In this document: one piece after another, positions 50,261 to 60,259 of the stretch | How positions within the stretch are numbered: the stretch's first letter is position 1 | How the letters are laid out: every line of letters starts with the position of its first letter | Origin: Polaromonas sp. | GTDB lineage: Bacteria; Pseudomonadota; Gammaproteobacteria; Burkholderiales; Burkholderiaceae_C | Direction: 5' to 3' | Assembly: GCF_030689685.1 (NCBI RefSeq) | Contig: NZ_JAUYEY010000067.1 | Coordinates: 1 to 64,000, forward strand | Length of the DNA: 64,000 nucleotides | Program-made: the position numbers and the translations under genes | The notes under the pieces: model-generated | The model's input: only the letters and a program-made list of their open reading frames with translations | Told to the model about the DNA's origin: nothing | Databases searched by the model: none

Positions 50261-51531
50261 ATTGTCTCCGTGTCGTTTTGGTTGGGAATCGATACATGTT
50301 GAAAAACCACCTGATCGCGCATCAACGCATCTATGCGCGACACGGGTACGCCGTAATCCGCCAGGACCTCGCGGGTATGCTGCCCAAACAGCGGGGGCGC
50401 GGTACGCACCGATTTCCCGTTCATTGCATCGAGGCGAATGGGGCAGCCGACCTGCTTGAGCGGCCCCAACGAGGGATGATCGACTTCCTCGACCAGTCCG
50501 CAGTGCACAACCTGTTCGTCGGCGAACACGTCCGCAAGATCGTTGATGGGCCCGGCCGGGATGCCAGCCTCGATGCACAGCCGGGTCCAATGCTCACGCG
50601 TATGTTTTTTCAGCTCAAGCTCCAGCGCGGCCTTGAGTTCGCCGCGACGCTCCACCCGGGCGGCGTTGTCGGCATAGCGCGGATCATTGACCAGTTCATC
50701 AAGACCCAGCAACGCGCACAATTTGCACCACATGTCGGTCGTCGCGGGGGCGATGTTGAATGGCCCGTCAGCGGTTTGGAACACCCCGTATGGCGAGATG
50801 ACCGGATGGGTGTTTCCCACCGGGGAGGGCACTTCGCCCAAGCTCAAATAGCGTTGTCCTTGGACGCTCAGCAAGCCCACGAGGCTGGCGAGCAAGGAAG
50901 TCTCGACCCGCTGCCCGCGTCCCGTGGTCTTTCTTTCAAGCAAGGCCGCCAGCACGCCCATGGCCGCCCACATTCCCGCAGCTTGGTCCCCGATGGCGAC
51001 CCCGACACGCATCGGACCGGACTCTGGCGAGCCGGTGACGCTCATGAGCCCCGAGTAGCCCTGGGCAATCTGGTCGAACCCGGGCCACTGCCCCGCAGGA
51101 CCGGTTCGGCCAAAGCCGGTGATGCCCGCATAAACAAGCGCCGGGTTGTCGGCCACCAGCGTTTCGTAGGACAGTCCCATCGCTTCCATGGTTCCGGGGC
51201 GAAAATTCTCCACGACCACGTCCGACTTGCGTGAAAGCTCGCGCAACAAATCGCTGGCGACAGGGTCGCGGAAATTAAGCGCCATGCCGCGCTTGTTGCG
51301 GTTGCCGCTGAGGTAATAGGCGCTGACACCCCGGTCGTAGGGGCCCCAGTTGCGAATCATGTCGCCGTTGGGACTGGGTTCTACCTTGACAACATCCGCT
51401 CCCAGGTCAGCCAGCACCATGGTGCAGAATGGCCCGGCGAGCGCCCGGGTGAGGTCCAGCACTTTGATGCCTGCGAGCGGCAGGCTGTTTGAAGATGCCG
51501 AAGCTTGGGGTGAATGGAGCGAATCAGTCAT
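50257..51531 (-). CDS. CaiB/BaiF family (class III) CoA-transferase
   Basis: LAGIKVLDLTRALAGPFCTMVLADLGADVVKVEPSPNGDMIRNWGP. Confidence 0.95.
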   Translation of the reverse strand: MTDSLHSPQASASSNSLPLAGIKVLDLTRALAGPFCTMVLADLGADVVKVEPSPNGDMIRNWGPYDRGVSAYYLSGNRNKRGMALNFRDPVASDLLRELSRKSDVVVENFRPGTMEAMGLSYETLVADNPALVYAGITGFGRTGPAGQWPGFDQIAQGYSGLMSVTGSPESGPMRVGVAIGDQAAGMWAAMGVLAALLERKTTGRGQRVETSLLASLVGLLSVQGQRYLSLGEVPSPVGNTHPVISPYGVFQTADGPFNIAPATTDMWCKLCALLGLDELVNDPRYADNAARVERRGELKAALELELKKHTREHWTRLCIEAGIPAGPINDLADVFADEQVVHCGLVEEVDHPSLGPLKQVGCPIRLDAMNGKSVRTAPPLFGQHTREVLADYGVPVSRIDALMRDQVVFQHVSIPNQNDTETI

Positions 51532-51694
51532 GGTCTTCCTGTTGGGGTTCGAGCTTAGGATGAACGGCGTCTTCTGAAAACTACTGAATTCAGAGGTGGG
51601 GTATAAGCGCAATGGATGGGCTTGCAGCCGACAAAAAAAACAGTTGGCATTCGCGAAGCCGCTTACAACAACAGCCAGACAAGGGCCGGAGGCG

Positions 51695-52849
51695 ATGGCG
51701 AGCATGAATCAATCAGGCAAACAATCCGGGCCAGTGGGCGGCGTGCACATCCGTGGGCCGGGCATCGATGACCTCGCGGCAGCGCGGCAGGCCGTGCTAA
51801 CCCGGCTGGACGCGCCAGACCTCGCCCCCCGCGTGCTGAGCGGTGAAGGGGCCGATGCCGCGGGCCGCTTTATCCGCTTCAGCCTGAACGCCGAACAGGC
51901 CGCCGCCTGGGCGCCCGGCTACGACACCCTGCAGCTATGTGACATGCTGCACCTCGACACCGAACACCAACCCGGCGACCTCACGCGCGAAATCGTGCTG
52001 GCCCTGCTGATGGCGCCTGTCCCGGTGGAATTTCCAAGCGCGGATGAACTGGTGTCGGCCGTGCAGATCCGGCGCAACATTGTGCAGGCCGCCCGCAAAA
52101 CCACGCTGGCCTTTCATACCAGCCAGGCCGAGCGGCCGGAGGACTGTTGGACTTACAAGGAAGACTGCGGCTTTGTCATCTTGCCCGGTGTTTCGCTCAC
52201 GGCGGCGCTGGCCAAGGCCACGCAGCCAGAGGTGTCGGGCACGCTGTATTCGTTTTCCTGCTACCGCGCCACCGAGTACGTGATTTTGCTGGGTATTGCG
52301 CAGGAACTGGCGCATTGCCATCCCGATCTTTTCCGCAGCCTGCAAAGCTTTTGGACGCGGCGACCGATCATGTCAGGTGAGTTTCACGAGGTATTTTTGC
52401 GAGAACAAGGCGCCATGGAAGCACCGCTGCCGCCACGTTATTACGTGCCGGGGGACCGGGTGTGGTTTCGCAATCCCGATGAAGCATCTGCGGAAGCCTC
52501 CGGCTACGAAGGGTCCTGGGTCATCTACCTGGGTGCCGGCCTGTTCAGCAATTTCTGGAAGCGGCATCAGCCCTATACGTTGGCCGACAAGTGCCTGGAA
52601 ATTTACCACTGGCGCCATGCACTCTACATTGACGCTGAAGGGCATGAGCGCATCGACGAAACGAAGGTGGAGGCACTGGTGGCCGCCGCGCGGCAGGATC
52701 CCGCCGAAGTCGAGCGCATCCTGGCACTGATGCAGCGTTACCGCGAGCCGCGCGGCGTTTACGTGGACGGCGGCTGCCTGGACACCACGCGTGAGTTTGC
52801 GCGCTGGGTGCATCCGGGTACAACGGATCTTGTAATTCCTGTCACCTAA
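51695..52849 (+). CDS. Tgl-like protein-glutamine gamma-glutamyltransferase homologue
   Basis: RNIVQAARKT...GTLYSFSCYRATEYVILLGIAQEL...YYVPGDRVWFRNPD...GSWVIYLGAGLFSNF collinear with remembered B. subtilis Tgl. Confidence 0.6.
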   Translation: MASMNQSGKQSGPVGGVHIRGPGIDDLAAARQAVLTRLDAPDLAPRVLSGEGADAAGRFIRFSLNAEQAAAWAPGYDTLQLCDMLHLDTEHQPGDLTREIVLALLMAPVPVEFPSADELVSAVQIRRNIVQAARKTTLAFHTSQAERPEDCWTYKEDCGFVILPGVSLTAALAKATQPEVSGTLYSFSCYRATEYVILLGIAQELAHCHPDLFRSLQSFWTRRPIMSGEFHEVFLREQGAMEAPLPPRYYVPGDRVWFRNPDEASAEASGYEGSWVIYLGAGLFSNFWKRHQPYTLADKCLEIYHWRHALYIDAEGHERIDETKVEALVAAARQDPAEVERILALMQRYREPRGVYVDGGCLDTTREFARWVHPGTTDLVIPVT

Positions 52850-53397
52850 CTTTTTAGCAGCGCGTCGATCCATTGAGCCGCGGGCGCACCGGTCCAGTCG
52901 ACCTCGCCCTGCACGCGCTGGCGCGGCCGACCCTGGCGGTCAATCAGCACCGTGGTCGGAAACACCTTGACACCCCAGGCCCGTGCAGTCAGTCCCTGCG
53001 GGTCCAGCAGCACGGGCAGGCTCAGGCCTGTCGTCGCCGCGAACTGGATGGCACGCCTCGGATGTTCTTTGAAGTTAAGCGCCAGCACCAGCAACTTGTC
53101 GGGGCCATAAAGGTCGGCGATTTGCTGCAGTGTGGGCATTTCCGCGCGGCAGGGCTCGCACCAACTGGCCCAGAAGTTAATCAGCACCGCGTGGCCCTTC
53201 AAATCATCCAGACGCCAGGTTTTACCACTGGTGTCGAGCGCTTCAAAAGCCGGCGCTGTCCCTTGCCAGGGTGAAACGGTGTAGGTGGCGTCACCCGCCG
53301 CCATGGCATCGCGCCACAGCACGCAAGCACCGCCTGCCAGCAGTGCGGCCTGTAAAATCCGCCGCCGGGGTTCAATGAAAGGTAAGTCTGGAACCAT
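52846..53397 (-). CDS. TlpA/ResA-like thioredoxin-fold protein
   Basis: VLINFWASWCEPCRAEMPTLQQIAD; N-terminal export signal. Confidence 0.92.
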   Translation of the reverse strand: MVPDLPFIEPRRRILQAALLAGGACVLWRDAMAAGDATYTVSPWQGTAPAFEALDTSGKTWRLDDLKGHAVLINFWASWCEPCRAEMPTLQQIADLYGPDKLLVLALNFKEHPRRAIQFAATTGLSLPVLLDPQGLTARAWGVKVFPTTVLIDRQGRPRQRVQGEVDWTGAPAAQWIDALLKS

Positions 53398-53555
53398 GGT
53401 GAGAACCAAGCGTATCAGGGTCGGGGTATCAGGGTAGCCTGCGGGGCATCTTGCTGCGGTCAATCAACCCCGCTTGCATGCAAAGCGAAACAGTCCTACA
53501 AAGGCAGTTGTCCGGCTTCTTTTAAAGTCCTTTCACTCCATTTAAAAAATTCATT

Positions 53556-54575
53556 TTGAACTTAGCACTCAAGCTCCCCGCGCTGGCTTTGCCAGCAACC
53601 TCGCCGCAGTTCATCAACCGTTACAACGAGACTTCCGGCAAGCAGACGCTCAACATGGTCAGTGAACTGACCGAGGGCCTGAACGCAGCGGCGGCCAGTG
53701 TCTCGCCCAAGTATTTCTATGACGCGCTGGGCTCCAAACTGTTTGAGGCCATCACCGAGCTTGATGAGTACTACCCGACCCGGACCGAGGCCGGGATCTT
53801 CGACGCCGCACACACGTCGATGGCAAACGCCCTCGCCGATGCCGGTATCACCCGCTCATGTCTGATTGACCTGGGGGCGGGCAACTGCGCCAAGGCCAGC
53901 CGGCTGATCCCGCACCTGCAGCCGCAGCAGTATGTACCGGTGGACATTTCAGTGGGCTTTCTTCGCGACGCGGCCGAGCAGGTTCAAAGTACGTTTCCAG
54001 CCCTGGACATCGTCGGTGTCGGCATGGATTTTTCAACGGGGATGGTGCTTCCGGCCGAGGTGCAGCAAAGCGACCGGGTGTTTTTTTACCCCGGCTCCAG
54101 CCTGGGCAATTTTTCGCCCGATCAGGCACTGGCGTTTTTGCAGCGCATGGTGGACCCGGCCCAGGGCGCCGCACGTGGGCTGCTGCTGGGTATCGACCTG
54201 GTCAAGGACCAGGCCACGCTGGAAGCCGCTTATGACGATGCGCTGGGCGTGACGGCCGCCTTTAATAAAAACCTGCTCCGCCACATCAACCGCCTGCTCG
54301 GTTCCGATTTTGATGCGCGCCAGTGGCGCCATCTCGCGCTCTTCAACGAGTCCGAATCACGTATCGAGATGCACCTGCAGGCACAGAAAAATCTGAGCGT
54401 GCACTGGCCCGGCGGTGAGCGGTCTTTTCGTGGCGGTGAGCGTATCCACACGGAAAACTCCTACAAATACACGCTGGCGTCCATGTCCGCCCTGCTGCGG
54501 CGCGCGGGGTTCACGCAGATCAACTACTGGACAGATCCGAAGGACTGGTTTGCGGTTTTTTGGGCTGCGGTTTAG
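53556..54575 (+). CDS. egtD: L-histidine N(alpha)-methyltransferase EgtD
   Basis: SPKYFYDALGSKLFEAITELDEYYPTRTEAGIF...DLGAGNCAKASRLI...FFYPGSSLGNFSP. Confidence 0.94.
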   Translation: MNLALKLPALALPATSPQFINRYNETSGKQTLNMVSELTEGLNAAAASVSPKYFYDALGSKLFEAITELDEYYPTRTEAGIFDAAHTSMANALADAGITRSCLIDLGAGNCAKASRLIPHLQPQQYVPVDISVGFLRDAAEQVQSTFPALDIVGVGMDFSTGMVLPAEVQQSDRVFFYPGSSLGNFSPDQALAFLQRMVDPAQGAARGLLLGIDLVKDQATLEAAYDDALGVTAAFNKNLLRHINRLLGSDFDARQWRHLALFNESESRIEMHLQAQKNLSVHWPGGERSFRGGERIHTENSYKYTLASMSALLRRAGFTQINYWTDPKDWFAVFWAAV

Positions 54576-54626
54576 GCCGGCGCTACCGTCGCACCCTGGA
54601 ACAAGTGCTGCCCCTACACTTGGACC

Positions 54627-55898
54627 ATGGACATCTACATGGTCGGCGGCGCAGTTCGTGATGCCTTGCTCGGCTTGCCCGTGCAGGACCGAGACTGGGT
54701 GGTGGTCGGCGCAACGCCCGAAGAACTGGTGGCCCAAGGTTTTCTGCCCGTCGGTAAGGACTTTCCGGTCTTTCTTCATCCCCAAACTGGGGATGAATAC
54801 GCGCTGGCGCGCACCGAGCGCAAAACCACGCGCGGTTACCGCGGTTTTGAGGTCTACGCGGCCCCTGGCGTAACCCTGGAAGAAGACCTGGCACGGCGCG
54901 ACCTTACTATCAATTCCATAGCTATTCACGCCCGTCTGGTAGGGGCTGAAGGCCAATTTGATATTAAAAACGAGCCCCTGATCGATCCCTGGGGCGGGCA
55001 CGGCGATTTGCAGGCAAAAGTGCTGCGCCATGTCACCTCCGCCTTCCGTGAGGACCCGGTGCGCATCCTGCGGGTCGCGCGTTTTGCTGCGCGTTTTGCA
55101 GACTTCACGGTGGCGCCGGAAACCCTGGCGCTGATGCGCGAGATGGTCGAGGACGGTGAGGCCGATGCACTGGTGGCCGAACGGGTCTGGCAGGAGCTGG
55201 CACGCGGCCTGATGGAGGACACGCCATCGCGCATGTTCGAGGTGCTGCGCGCCTGTGGTGCGCTCAGGAAGCTGCTGCCTGAAGTCGACAAACTCTGGGG
55301 CGTGCCGCAACGCGCCGAGTACCACCCCGAAGTCGATACCGGCGTCCACCTGATGATGGTGCTGGACATGGCGGCCCGACTGCAGGCTGGTCTGGCCGTG
55401 CGATTTGCCTGCCTGGGCCATGACCTCGGCAAGGGCACCACGCCGGCCGATATGCTGCCGCGCCACATCGGCCATGAGGAGCGCGGCGCGCGGCTGCTCA
55501 AGGGCGTGTGCGAACGCCTGCGTGTGCCGACCGACTGCCGCGAACTGGGCGAGGTGGTGGCGCGCGAACACGGCAACATCCACCGCAGCGGCGAGTTCGG
55601 TGCAGCCGCGCTGGTACGGCTGCTGGAGCGCTGCGATGCGTTTCGCAAGCCGCAGCGTTTTGGGCAGGTGCTGCTGGCCTGCGAGTGCGACGCGCGTGGC
55701 CGGCTCGGGCTGGAGGAGTCGGCCTACCCCCAGCGCGAGCGCCTGGGCCGGGTCCTGCAGGCGGCGCAGTCGGTGGCTACCGAGCCCGTGGCCCAGGCCG
55801 CGCAGGCGACTGGCTTGTCGGGTGCAAAAATCGGCGAGATGATCCACAGCACCCGTGTCAAGGCGGTGCAGCAGGCGCTGGACACCGGCGCAGACTGA
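54627..55898 (+). CDS. cca: CCA tRNA nucleotidyltransferase (multifunctional)
   Basis: [34 protein letters not shown]...HD domain GHDLGKGTT. Confidence 0.96.
   Translation: MDIYMVGGAVRDALLGLPVQDRDWVVVGATPEELVAQGFLPVGKDFPVFLHPQTGDEYALARTERKTTRGYRGFEVYAAPGVTLEEDLARRDLTINSIAIHARLVGAEGQFDIKNEPLIDPWGGHGDLQAKVLRHVTSAFREDPVRILRVARFAARFADFTVAPETLALMREMVEDGEADALVAERVWQELARGLMEDTPSRMFEVLRACGALRKLLPEVDKLWGVPQRAEYHPEVDTGVHLMMVLDMAARLQAGLAVRFACLGHDLGKGTTPADMLPRHIGHEERGARLLKGVCERLRVPTDCRELGEVVAREHGNIHRSGEFGAAALVRLLERCDAFRKPQRFGQVLLACECDARGRLGLEESAYPQRERLGRVLQAAQSVATEPVAQAAQATGLSGAKIGEMIHSTRVKAVQQALDTGAD
54905..54960 (+). repeat. ~57-bp palindrome-headed repeat, copy E (inside cca, sense)
   Basis: TACTATCAATTCCATAGCTATTCACGCCCGTCTGGTAGGGGCTGAAGGCCAATTT aligns to copies A-D. 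Confidence 0.78.
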
Positions 55899-55965
55899 GG
55901 GCCGGTGGCTCGAACACGGCGCCGGCCTACACGTCGCTGGTGAGGAGTCTGCTAAGGTTGCTCCA

Positions 55966-56733
55966 ATGCACATGCCTCAAGAAATGCTTCCCCGGATCAC
56001 CTCCCGCACGGCGCTTTTTCTAGACTTCGACGGAACGCTGGTGGAGATCGCGCCTCGCCCTGACGCGGTGATTATTCCGTCCACACTGACCAGCACGCTG
56101 GCGGCCTTGTACGGCCAGCTCGACGGCGCGCTGGCGCTGGTCTCGGGGCGCCGCTTGCTGGACCTCGACGGTTTTCTCGCGCCGCTACAACTGCCGGTCG
56201 CCGTCGAACACGGCGCCCAGCGCCGCAACGCCCAGGGCCAGATGATCAGCGCACCGGCCACGGATTTACGCCATGTGCTTGCGGCTGCAGACAATTTGCT
56301 GCTGCAGCACCCGGCACTCAAGCTTGAACACAAAAACCTGGCGCTCAGCCTGCATTACCGCCACGCGCCTGAACTCGAAGCGCTGTGCCTGCAGGTGATG
56401 CAGGCAGCGGTGGCCAAAAGCAGCGGCCTGCAACTGATGCAGGGCAAATGCGTGATCGACCTCAAGCTGTCCGGCTTCAGCAAAGGCACGGCGATTGCAG
56501 CGTTCATGGCCGAGGCGCCGTTTGCCGGGCGTGTTCCGGTGTTTGCCGGCGACGACGTGACCGATGAAGACGGCTTCGAGGAAGTGCAGCGCATGGGCGG
56601 GCATGCCGTCAAGGTCGGCGCCGGCCCCACCAGCGCGCTGCACCGCTGTGCCGGTGTGCCGGCGATGGCCGCCTGGCTGCAGTCGGCGCTTGTCCCTTCC
56701 CTGGCTTCACGCGCGGAAAGTCTGCCCTCATGA
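55966..56733 (+). CDS. otsB: trehalose-phosphatase
   Basis: ALFLDFDGTLVEIAPRPDAV...FAGDDVTDEDGFEEV. Confidence 0.95.
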   Translation: MHMPQEMLPRITSRTALFLDFDGTLVEIAPRPDAVIIPSTLTSTLAALYGQLDGALALVSGRRLLDLDGFLAPLQLPVAVEHGAQRRNAQGQMISAPATDLRHVLAAADNLLLQHPALKLEHKNLALSLHYRHAPELEALCLQVMQAAVAKSSGLQLMQGKCVIDLKLSGFSKGTAIAAFMAEAPFAGRVPVFAGDDVTDEDGFEEVQRMGGHAVKVGAGPTSALHRCAGVPAMAAWLQSALVPSLASRAESLPS

Positions 56734-58583
56734 GTGTTTCGAGTTCTTCCTCCCCGTCCGCATCCGCCGCAGTCGATGGTGCCAGCACCTTCGCAGCACC
56801 GGTGCCGCCGTCCCTGTCGCTGGGCGTGATCGGCAACTGCGCCTTCAGCGCACTGATTGATGCGCGTGCGCGCATTGTCTGGTGTTGCCTGCCGCGTTTC
56901 GACGGCGACCCGGTCTTCAACGCCCTGCTGGACCCCAGCGACAACGGCAGCGCCTTTGCCATCGAGATCGAAAACTTCTCGCACAGCAAACAATGGTACG
57001 AACACAACACTGCGGTGCTGCGCACCCAGCTGTTCGACACCAGCGGCCAGGCGGTGGAGATCACCGACTTCGCGCCGCGCTTCTTCCGGCGTTCGCGCTT
57101 TTTCCGCCCCATGACGCTGGTGCGCCGTGTGCGCCCCATTCATGGCGCGCCACGCATCCGCGTGGCGCTGGACATCCGTTACGACTGGGGCCGCACCCGG
57201 CCCGCCGTGACCCAGGGCAGCAACCACCTGCGCTTCATCGGTGCCGCGCTGACCCTGCGCCTGAACACCGACGCTCCGATTGCCCATTTGTTGTCGCGTC
57301 AGCCTTTTGTGCTGACGCGCGAGCACAACTTTCTGCTCGGCGCCGATGAGTCGCTGGTCGACGGCATTGCCGACACCGCGCGACTGTTTGAGGAAGAGAC
57401 CCTGAGTTACTGGCGCAAGTGGAGCCAGCGCCTGCACCTGCCGCTGGAGTGGCAGGAGGCGGTGATACGCGCGGCCATCACGCTCAAACTCTCACTGTTT
57501 GAAGACACCGGCGCCATCGTCGCCGCCATGACCACCAGCATCCCGGAAGCGCCCAACAGCGGACGCACCTGGGACTACCGCTTCTGCTGGCTGCGCGATG
57601 CTTTTTTTGTGGTGCGCGCGCTCAACAGCCTGTCCGAAGTCGGCACCATGGAAGACTACCTGCGCTGGCTCAGCAACGTGGTGGTGCAGGCCGGTGGCGG
57701 CCACATCCAGCCGCTGTACGGCATTGGCCTGGAGCGCGAACTGCCAGAGAAGGTTTACGGCCATCTGGGCGGCTACCGCAACATGGGGCCGGTGCGGGTT
57801 GGCAACCAGGCGCAAGAGCACTTTCAGCACGATGTTTACGGCAACGTGGTGCTGGGTGCGGCCCAGTCCTTTCACGACCAGCGGCTGCTGCATCAAGCCG
57901 GGGAGGCCGAGTTTTTGCGCCTGGAAGCGGTCGGTGAGCAGGCGGTGCGCCACTATGACCAGCCCGATGCCGGCATGTGGGAGCTGCGCACCCGTGCCCG
58001 CGTACACACCTCGTCGGCGCTGATGTGCTGGGCCGCCTGTGACCGCCTCGGCAAGATCGCCGTGACCCTGAAGCAGCCGGACCGCGCCATCTACTGGCAC
58101 GGCCACGCCAACATCATGCGCGAGCGCATCCTGCGCGAATCCTGGAGCGAGGAGCGCCAGGCCTTCGCCGAAAGTTTTGGCGGCCGTGACCTCGACGCCA
58201 GCGTGCTGCTGATGATCGAGGTCGGCTTCATTGACCCGAAAGACCCGCGTTTTGTCGCCACGGTGGATGCACTGGAAAAATACCTGTGCGACGGCCCTTA
58301 TATGCGGCGTTATGAAGCGCCGGACGACTTCGGCAAACCGGAAACCGCCTTCAACATCTGCACCTTCTGGCGCATCGACGCGCTGGCGCGCATCGGCCGC
58401 AAGGAGCAGGCACGGGAGATTTTCGAGACCATGCTAGCCGCCCGCAACCAGTTGGGTCTGCTGTCGGAAGACACCCACCCCGTGACCGGCGAGATGTGGG
58501 GAAATTTCCCGCAAACCTATTCGATGGTTGGCATCATCAATGCTGCGGTTCGGCTCTCAGCGCCTTGGGATAGCCAAGTATGA
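56730..58583 (+). CDS. glycoside hydrolase family 15 protein
   Basis: LGVIGNCAFSALIDARARIVWCCLPRFDGDPVF...GRTWDYRFCWLRDAFF. Confidence 0.94.
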   Translation: MSVSSSSSPSASAAVDGASTFAAPVPPSLSLGVIGNCAFSALIDARARIVWCCLPRFDGDPVFNALLDPSDNGSAFAIEIENFSHSKQWYEHNTAVLRTQLFDTSGQAVEITDFAPRFFRRSRFFRPMTLVRRVRPIHGAPRIRVALDIRYDWGRTRPAVTQGSNHLRFIGAALTLRLNTDAPIAHLLSRQPFVLTREHNFLLGADESLVDGIADTARLFEEETLSYWRKWSQRLHLPLEWQEAVIRAAITLKLSLFEDTGAIVAAMTTSIPEAPNSGRTWDYRFCWLRDAFFVVRALNSLSEVGTMEDYLRWLSNVVVQAGGGHIQPLYGIGLERELPEKVYGHLGGYRNMGPVRVGNQAQEHFQHDVYGNVVLGAAQSFHDQRLLHQAGEAEFLRLEAVGEQAVRHYDQPDAGMWELRTRARVHTSSALMCWAACDRLGKIAVTLKQPDRAIYWHGHANIMRERILRESWSEERQAFAESFGGRDLDASVLLMIEVGFIDPKDPRFVATVDALEKYLCDGPYMRRYEAPDDFGKPETAFNICTFWRIDALARIGRKEQAREIFETMLAARNQLGLLSEDTHPVTGEMWGNFPQTYSMVGIINAAVRLSAPWDSQV

Positions 58584-58594
58584 AGAGCAGGTTC

Positions 58595-58679
58595 ACCCCC
58601 GTCGGCGGCTCACTGCGTGTAGCCTCTTACCCCCTTGACTTATTGACTAACCCCCGTCGGAGGCTCACTGCGTGTAGCC
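58595..58679 (+). repeat. tandem 30-bp direct repeat (two copies, 55-bp period) within a mosaic repeat
   Basis: ACCCCCGTCGG[C/A]GGCTCACTGCGTGTAGCC at 58595-58624 and 58650-58679. Confidence 0.9.
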
Positions 58680-58761
58680 CCTTCCCCCCTTCCTGGGGGC
58701 GATGCCTACGGCCCGGCAAAGCCGGTTCCGTGGCATCTGCTTGTGGTGAAGGTTGTGCCTT

Positions 58762-60144
58762 ATGAGCCGGCTGGTCGTTGTTTCCAACCGGGTCGCCGAT
58801 CCGCGCAAAACGGCGGCCGGCGGCCTGGCCGTGGCGCTCGGTGATGCGCTGTCCGTCAAGGGCGGCCTGTGGTTCGGCTGGAGCGGCACGGTGGTTGAAG
58901 GCGGCACAGCGGGCGAAGGGGCCATGCACACCCAGCAGGCCGGCAACGTGACCTTGGCGACCGTGGACCTGTGCCGGGAAGACCACGACAGTTACTATCT
59001 GGGCTACAGCAACGGCGTGCTCTGGCCGGTGTTTCACTACCGGCTGGACCTGGCGGACTTTGACGCCGGCTTCATCGGCGGTTACCGGCGCGTCAACCAT
59101 ATGATGGCGCGCAAGCTGATGCCGCTGCTGTTGCCCGACGACATCATCTGGGTGCATGACTACCACCTGATTCCGATGGCGGCCGAACTCCGTGCCATGG
59201 GTTGCCGAAACCGCATCGGTTTCTTTTTGCACATTCCGCTGCCGCCGCCGCTGATCCTGGCGGCGATTCCGCAGCATGAGTGGCTGATCCGCTCGCTGTT
59301 CGCCTATGACCTGGTGGGCCTGCAGAGCCAGGCCGATGTGGACCACTTTTCGCGTTATGTCGACCAGGAAGCTGGCGCCGAAGCATTGGACAAACACCAG
59401 TTCCGCGCGTTCGGGCGCACCGTGCATGCGCAGGCCTTTCCGATCGGCATCGATGTCGACGAATTTGCCGCGCTGACCCACGGCAAGGACGCGCGCGAGA
59501 TGTTCGACAGCATGAAGGACGAATATTCGCGGCGGCGCCTGTTGCTGGGCGTGGAGCGGCTCGACTATTCCAAAGGCCTGCCGCAACGCCTGCGCGCGTT
59601 TCGCCAGTTGCTGCAGCAATACCCCGAAAACCTCAACAGTGCCACGCTGATCCAGATTGCTTCACCGAGCCGCGAGGCGCTGGACACCTACTCGGGACTG
59701 CGCCAGGAGCTCGAAAGCCTGTGTGGCTCGATCAACGGCGACTACGGCGAGCTTGACTGGATGCCGGTGCGCTACATCCACCGCAACGTCGCGCGCAAGC
59801 GCCTGCCCGGCCTGTACCGCGTGGCCAGCGTGGCCCTGGTCACGCCGCTGCGCGACGGCATGAACCTGGTGGCCAAGGAATTTATTGCGGCGCAAGACCC
59901 GGCCGACCCTGGTGTGCTGGTGCTCTCGCGTTTTGCCGGCGCGGCCGAGCAGCTCAAGGAAGCGCTGCTGGTCAACCCCTACGACACGCACGGCACCGCT
60001 GAAAGTATCCAGGTCGCGCTGCAGATGCCCCTGGCCGAACGCCAGAAACGTCACCAGAAGTTGCTTGAGCGTATTCGCCAGCAGGATGTGCATTGGTGGC
60101 GCAGGGCCTTTCTGAAAACACTCACCGACATGGCTCCGGGCTGA
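58762..60144 (+). CDS. otsA: alpha,alpha-trehalose-phosphate synthase
   Basis: [13 protein letters not shown]...[16 protein letters not shown]...[18 protein letters not shown]. Confidence 0.96.
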   Translation: MSRLVVVSNRVADPRKTAAGGLAVALGDALSVKGGLWFGWSGTVVEGGTAGEGAMHTQQAGNVTLATVDLCREDHDSYYLGYSNGVLWPVFHYRLDLADFDAGFIGGYRRVNHMMARKLMPLLLPDDIIWVHDYHLIPMAAELRAMGCRNRIGFFLHIPLPPPLILAAIPQHEWLIRSLFAYDLVGLQSQADVDHFSRYVDQEAGAEALDKHQFRAFGRTVHAQAFPIGIDVDEFAALTHGKDAREMFDSMKDEYSRRRLLLGVERLDYSKGLPQRLRAFRQLLQQYPENLNSATLIQIASPSREALDTYSGLRQELESLCGSINGDYGELDWMPVRYIHRNVARKRLPGLYRVASVALVTPLRDGMNLVAKEFIAAQDPADPGVLVLSRFAGAAEQLKEALLVNPYDTHGTAESIQVALQMPLAERQKRHQKLLERIRQQDVHWWRRAFLKTLTDMAPG

Positions 60145-60259
60145 GGATGATTTAGAACCGCTGAAGGCCTTTCGGTCTTCGCAATGGGTTCGAGTGTGAG
60201 GCGTGCCGTAAATGCACCCTGAATGGACGCTGCTGCCCTGAGCGGCGGGGCCTGAATGC

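Noticed and set aside
54357-55973. 538-aa minus-strand ORF
   Set aside because: Antisense to egtD 3' end and cca; low-complexity His/Arg/Gln-rich translation typical of GC-rich antisense frames
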